Shown here piece by piece: positions 14,320-16,848 of a stretch of 16,848 nt of DNA. Numbering within the stretch: position 1 is the stretch's first letter; each line of letters opens with the position of its first letter. The DNA comes from Clostridiales bacterium (lineage in GTDB: Bacteria; Bacillota_A; Clostridia; Oscillospirales; Oscillospiraceae): the NCBI GenBank assembly GCA_019410105.1, contig DXTB01000022.1:1-16848 (forward strand), given 5' to 3'. The notes under the pieces were generated by a model that saw only the letters and a program-made list of their open reading frames with translations, had not been told where the DNA came from and made no database searches. The position numbers and the translations under genes were made by a program.

Positions 14320-14348
14320 TTGTGGTGGCGGGACGGCTGTGCTACAAT
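14320..14348 (+). promoter_or_regulatory. Extended -10 promoter of the SLH-nucleotidase gene
   Basis: TTGTGG (14320-14325), 17 bases, then TACAAT (14343-14348) preceded by TGC (14340-14342). The -10 neighbourhood TGTGCTAYAATGYAGA is shared with the oppA promoter, and a CCCTGTCCGCT string (14369-14379) recurs in both leaders. Confidence 0.65.
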
Positions 14349-14405
14349 GCAGATATGTGGACGGACTGCCCTGTCCGCTCAGAGATGAAAGGAGAGACCC
14401 CAGAT

Positions 14406-16559
14406 ATGAAGCACTTCCGTATTCCTGTCCTAGCGCTAGCTACGGCCATCAGTTTATCGCTGGCTGTGCCGGCCGCCGCCGCAGTCAGCGATGCCTCCGG
14501 CACCTATGCCGAGAGTATCCAGCGCTTAGCCGAAGAGGGCGTCATCCGGGGCGACGGTACCGGTGCCTACCGTCCCGACGATCTCCTAACCCGCTCTGAC
14601 GCGGCCTCCTTACTCTATGAGGCATTTGATCTAGTACCGGTATTCCTCATGGAGGCCCCCGTCCCCGAGGTCAATGAGGACGGCACTGTGCCCGAGCCGG
14701 TGACCAAGCAGTTCTACTCTACCGACACCACCGTGGCTACCCTGGCTGCGGTGCTCATGCCTGCCGCCCCCGATGCCGTGGGCACTTGGGCGGAGACTGC
14801 GGCTAACACCGTGCTAGAGGCCCGTCTCATGGATCAGATCGACGGGGAGTTTTGCGGTGAGCAAACCATGACCCGCGACGACTTCGCTCTGGCGGTGATG
14901 AAGGCTGTCTATGGCGCGGACAAGAACATGGACTTCCTAGCCCAGGGCGCTGAGGACGGCCTGCTGCCCGCCGACCTGCCCCTGAACGGTACGGCGATCA
15001 CCCGGGGCGAAGCGGCCTATATACTGGACAGCGCCATCAAGGATCTGACCATCATCACCACCATGTCAACCTCTGATATCCACGGTCACATGATGTCCTA
15101 TACCCCCTCCGGCTCCGGCAGCGAGGTGGGCGGCTCGGCTAAGGCGGCCTGGCTCTTTGACGAGGCCGAGCGCCGCAACCCCAACACCCTGATCCTGGAC
15201 GGTGGAGACTCCCCCTACAACACCGACCTGGCCAACATGTCCCAGGGCCAGTCCAGCGTGGACGTGATGAACGCCCAAGGCTATGATGCCACCGTGTTGG
15301 GCAACCACGACTTCGATTATGCCTTTGACAATCTGCTCTCCCTGGCGGAGCGGGCGGAGTACGCCATGCTCTCCGCCAACACCTACTGGAAGGATGGTAC
15401 CTACCCTGAGCAGTTCGCCCCCTACATCGTCAAGGAGGTGGGCGGACTGAATGTGGCCATTGTGGGTCTGACCGACGACGGCAGCAAGGCTACCACCCAC
15501 TACTCCAACACCCAGGACATTGACTTTCACGACCACTGGGAGGTGGGGCAGCAAGTGGTGGATCAGGCCAATGAGGAGGCCGATCTGGTTATCATGCTGG
15601 CGCATCTCCACGGTGCCAACAACGAGGTACCCACCCGTATCGACGGCATCGACATGGAGGTCGGCGGCGGAAACGACACCTTTGGCCGCCCCTTGAACAT
15701 CGAGGGCACTGTGGTGATCAATCCCGGCGGCGTAGGCACCTGTGTCAACCAGACGAACCTAAATGTGAAGGACGGGGAGCTACTGGGCTACACCTTCAAC
15801 CAGATCATCCTCTCCTCCGATGTGCCTGAGGATCCCGAGGTCAAGACCATCATCGCCGACTACCAGGCGGATCTGGATGCCCAGATGGAGGTGGTCATCG
15901 GCCGGTGCGCCTCCGATATCCCTTGGTCCAGTGCCCTGGTCCGCGCCCAGGAGAGCCCCCTGGGTAACTTGGCCGCCGATGCCCTGCGGGACTACTGTGA
16001 CGCCGACATCGCCATCCAGAACGGCGGCGGCATCCGGGCTGGCCTAACCGCCGGTGACGTGACTGTGGGCGACATCTTCGGCATGTTGCCCTTCGACAAC
16101 AAGGTCACCCTGGTGGAGGTCACCGGCCAGACCGTGTGGGAGGCCCTGGAGAACGGTGTGGATGCCTATCCAGAGCTCAACGGCAAGTTCCCCCAGGTTT
16201 CCGGAATCCAGTATACTTTTGACGCCTCCAAGCCTGTCGGCGAGCGCATCGTCTCCGTTACCATGGTTGACGGTACCCCTCTGGATCTGGACGCTTGGTA
16301 CACTCTGGCCTGCAACGACTTCATGTGTGGCGGCGGTGACGGGTACACCATGCTTAATGTGCTCAACCCCGACGGCGCCTCCTCCAACAGTGAGACTGCC
16401 ACCCAGGAGCTGCCCGGCTGCAGGCTGGTATACCGCACCAACGACTACTACCGCACCGTGATCTCCCGGTACATCCAGGAGCAGGGTACCGTCGCTCCCG
16501 ACATGGAAGGGCGCATCACAATCCTGAATCCCCAGGATGTCAACGGTACCCTGAGCTGA
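14406..16559 (+). CDS. Secreted 5'-nucleotidase/metallophosphatase with N-terminal SLH-like repeats
   Basis: This 717-residue surface protein should hydrolyse extracellular nucleotides or related phosphoesters. A signal peptide ends near AVPAAAA (20-26). Three SLH-like repeats follow (about 28-75, 125-172, 176-214; clearest in the first: EEGVIRGDGTGAYRPDDLLTR, cited in part), likely binding wall polymer. The metallophosphatase domain shows DIH (224-226), GGD with Asp268, GNHDFD (299-304) and His400. The usual GGHxH motif reads GGGND (420-424), so one or both of these metal-site histidines are missing. The C-terminal nucleotidase domain keeps NGGGIRA (539-545) and FMCGGGDGY (639-647). ATG 14406 follows AAGGAG at 14389-14394. 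It has nine CTA and three TTA leucine codons, rare in its neighbours. Confidence 0.9.
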   Translation: MKHFRIPVLALATAISLSLAVPAAAAVSDASGTYAESIQRLAEEGVIRGDGTGAYRPDDLLTRSDAASLLYEAFDLVPVFLMEAPVPEVNEDGTVPEPVTKQFYSTDTTVATLAAVLMPAAPDAVGTWAETAANTVLEARLMDQIDGEFCGEQTMTRDDFALAVMKAVYGADKNMDFLAQGAEDGLLPADLPLNGTAITRGEAAYILDSAIKDLTIITTMSTSDIHGHMMSYTPSGSGSEVGGSAKAAWLFDEAERRNPNTLILDGGDSPYNTDLANMSQGQSSVDVMNAQGYDATVLGNHDFDYAFDNLLSLAERAEYAMLSANTYWKDGTYPEQFAPYIVKEVGGLNVAIVGLTDDGSKATTHYSNTQDIDFHDHWEVGQQVVDQANEEADLVIMLAHLHGANNEVPTRIDGIDMEVGGGNDTFGRPLNIEGTVVINPGGVGTCVNQTNLNVKDGELLGYTFNQIILSSDVPEDPEVKTIIADYQADLDAQMEVVIGRCASDIPWSSALVRAQESPLGNLAADALRDYCDADIAIQNGGGIRAGLTAGDVTVGDIFGMLPFDNKVTLVEVTGQTVWEALENGVDAYPELNGKFPQVSGIQYTFDASKPVGERIVSVTMVDGTPLDLDAWYTLACNDFMCGGGDGYTMLNVLNPDGASSNSETATQELPGCRLVYRTNDYYRTVISRYIQEQGTVAPDMEGRITILNPQDVNGTLS

Positions 16560-16594
16560 ACGGACCGCCCCCAGGATAAGGGAACCGACGAATG

Positions 16595-16631
16595 AAAAAC
16601 GCCGCCCCGGCTGTGCCGGGGCGGCGTTTTT
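16595..16631. terminator. Bidirectional terminator between convergent genes
   Basis: A perfect 16-bp stem (16595-16610 with 16616-16631) closes a CTGTG loop. A-run on the left and T-run on the right let it end transcription both of the nucleotidase gene and of the minus-strand gene beyond. Confidence 0.92.
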
Positions 16632-16645
16632 AGCCGCTGATCGGA

Positions 16646-16848
16646 TTATTCAGCGGAGATCATATAGTAGTATACGGGCTGACCGCCGGAGAGCAGGGTG
16701 ATCTCGGCGTTGGGACAACACTCGGTAAAGAGCTTGAGGGCCTTCTGGGCCTCCTTCTCGCTGACGTCCTGGCCGTAGAAGATGTTGATGAACTCGGCGC
16801 TCTGCTGGGCCTCGGCCTCCGCCAGACGGCGGAGCAGCTTCTCCAGCT
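16646..16848 (-). CDS. fakA: C-terminal end of a FakA/YloV-like DAK2-domain fatty acid kinase (partial)
   Basis: The minus strand encodes 66 residues and a stop codon, truncated by the window edge. The readable part includes EFINIFYGQDVSEKEAQKAL, then CCPNAEITLLSGGQPVYYYM and a final ISAE. An acidic helix, INIFYGxDV, and the closing GGQPVYYYMISAE are hallmarks of the C-terminal domain of FakA (YloV), the ATP-binding subunit that phosphorylates FakB-bound exogenous fatty acids for phospholipid synthesis. The catalytic DAK2 domain lies outside the window. DegV-related proteins are a less likely alternative. The gene converges on the nucleotidase gene and shares its terminator. Confidence 0.75.
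   Translation of the reverse strand, partial: LEKLLRRLAEAEAQQSAEFINIFYGQDVSEKEAQKALKLFTECCPNAEITLLSGGQPVYYYMISAE

Noticed and set aside
14283..14405. Upstream in-frame extension of the nucleotidase gene
   Set aside because: It begins inside the preceding terminator, upstream of the promoter, and would bury the signal peptide.
1..16848. CRISPR array, tRNA, rRNA, integrase or insertion sequence
   Set aside because: No regular repeat-spacer pattern, no cloverleaf with CCA-type end, no rRNA-like stretch and no transposase or recombinase motifs were seen.

Overview
The window looks like chromosome from a high-GC, gut-type Firmicute, most likely Oscillospiraceae (the Flavonifractor / Pseudoflavonifractor / Oscillibacter neighbourhood). 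The evidence is strong AGGAGG-type ribosome binding sites, sigma-A promoters with 17-bp spacers and frequent TGn extended -10 boxes, codons rich in third-position G/C, lipoproteins with Firmicute lipoboxes, a surface protein with SLH-like repeats, and GC-rich palindromic intergenic elements of the kind scattered through such genomes. The species assignment is inference.

Layout. 1-358 is non-coding and full of hairpins. 359-833 holds two overlapping small genes: a ribbon-helix-helix protein and a helical protein of unknown function. 1007-2872 holds three independent housekeeping-type genes: a DEAD-box RNA helicase, a one-helix PspC-domain protein and a single-domain O6-alkylguanine-DNA alkyltransferase. 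2948-4770 is a two-gene unit of a DUF2156 (MprF-C-terminal-like) protein and a GNAT acetyltransferase, closed by a terminator. 5168-9547 is a four-gene peptide ABC transporter operon (oppB, oppC, oppD, oppF) behind a strong promoter. After a 454-bp structured intergenic region comes the peptide-binding lipoprotein oppA (10002-11726) with its own promoter and terminator. 11890-14250 is a complete polar amino acid ABC importer (binding lipoprotein, permease, ATPase). 14406-16559 encodes a secreted 5'-nucleotidase/metallophosphatase with SLH-like repeats. It converges, across a bidirectional terminator, on the C-terminal end of a FakA/YloV-like fatty acid kinase on the minus strand.

Working together: the opp genes should import oligopeptides, and the second cassette should import a polar amino acid. 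The surface nucleotidase would release nucleosides and phosphate from extracellular nucleotides. The right half therefore reads as a nutrient-scavenging region.

The most striking observation is that the amino-acid binding lipoprotein at 11890-12753 appears to be circularly permuted: sequence belonging to lobe 2 of family-3 solute-binding proteins precedes the lobe 1 sequence. Other notable points are four hairpins abutting without spacers in the oppA leader, a nested multi-hairpin module at 9578-9740, an insertion of about 100 residues in OppC, a nucleotidase whose GGHxH metal motif reads GGGND and whose leucine codons differ from its neighbours, and recurring TTGCAT-type motifs upstream of oppB.
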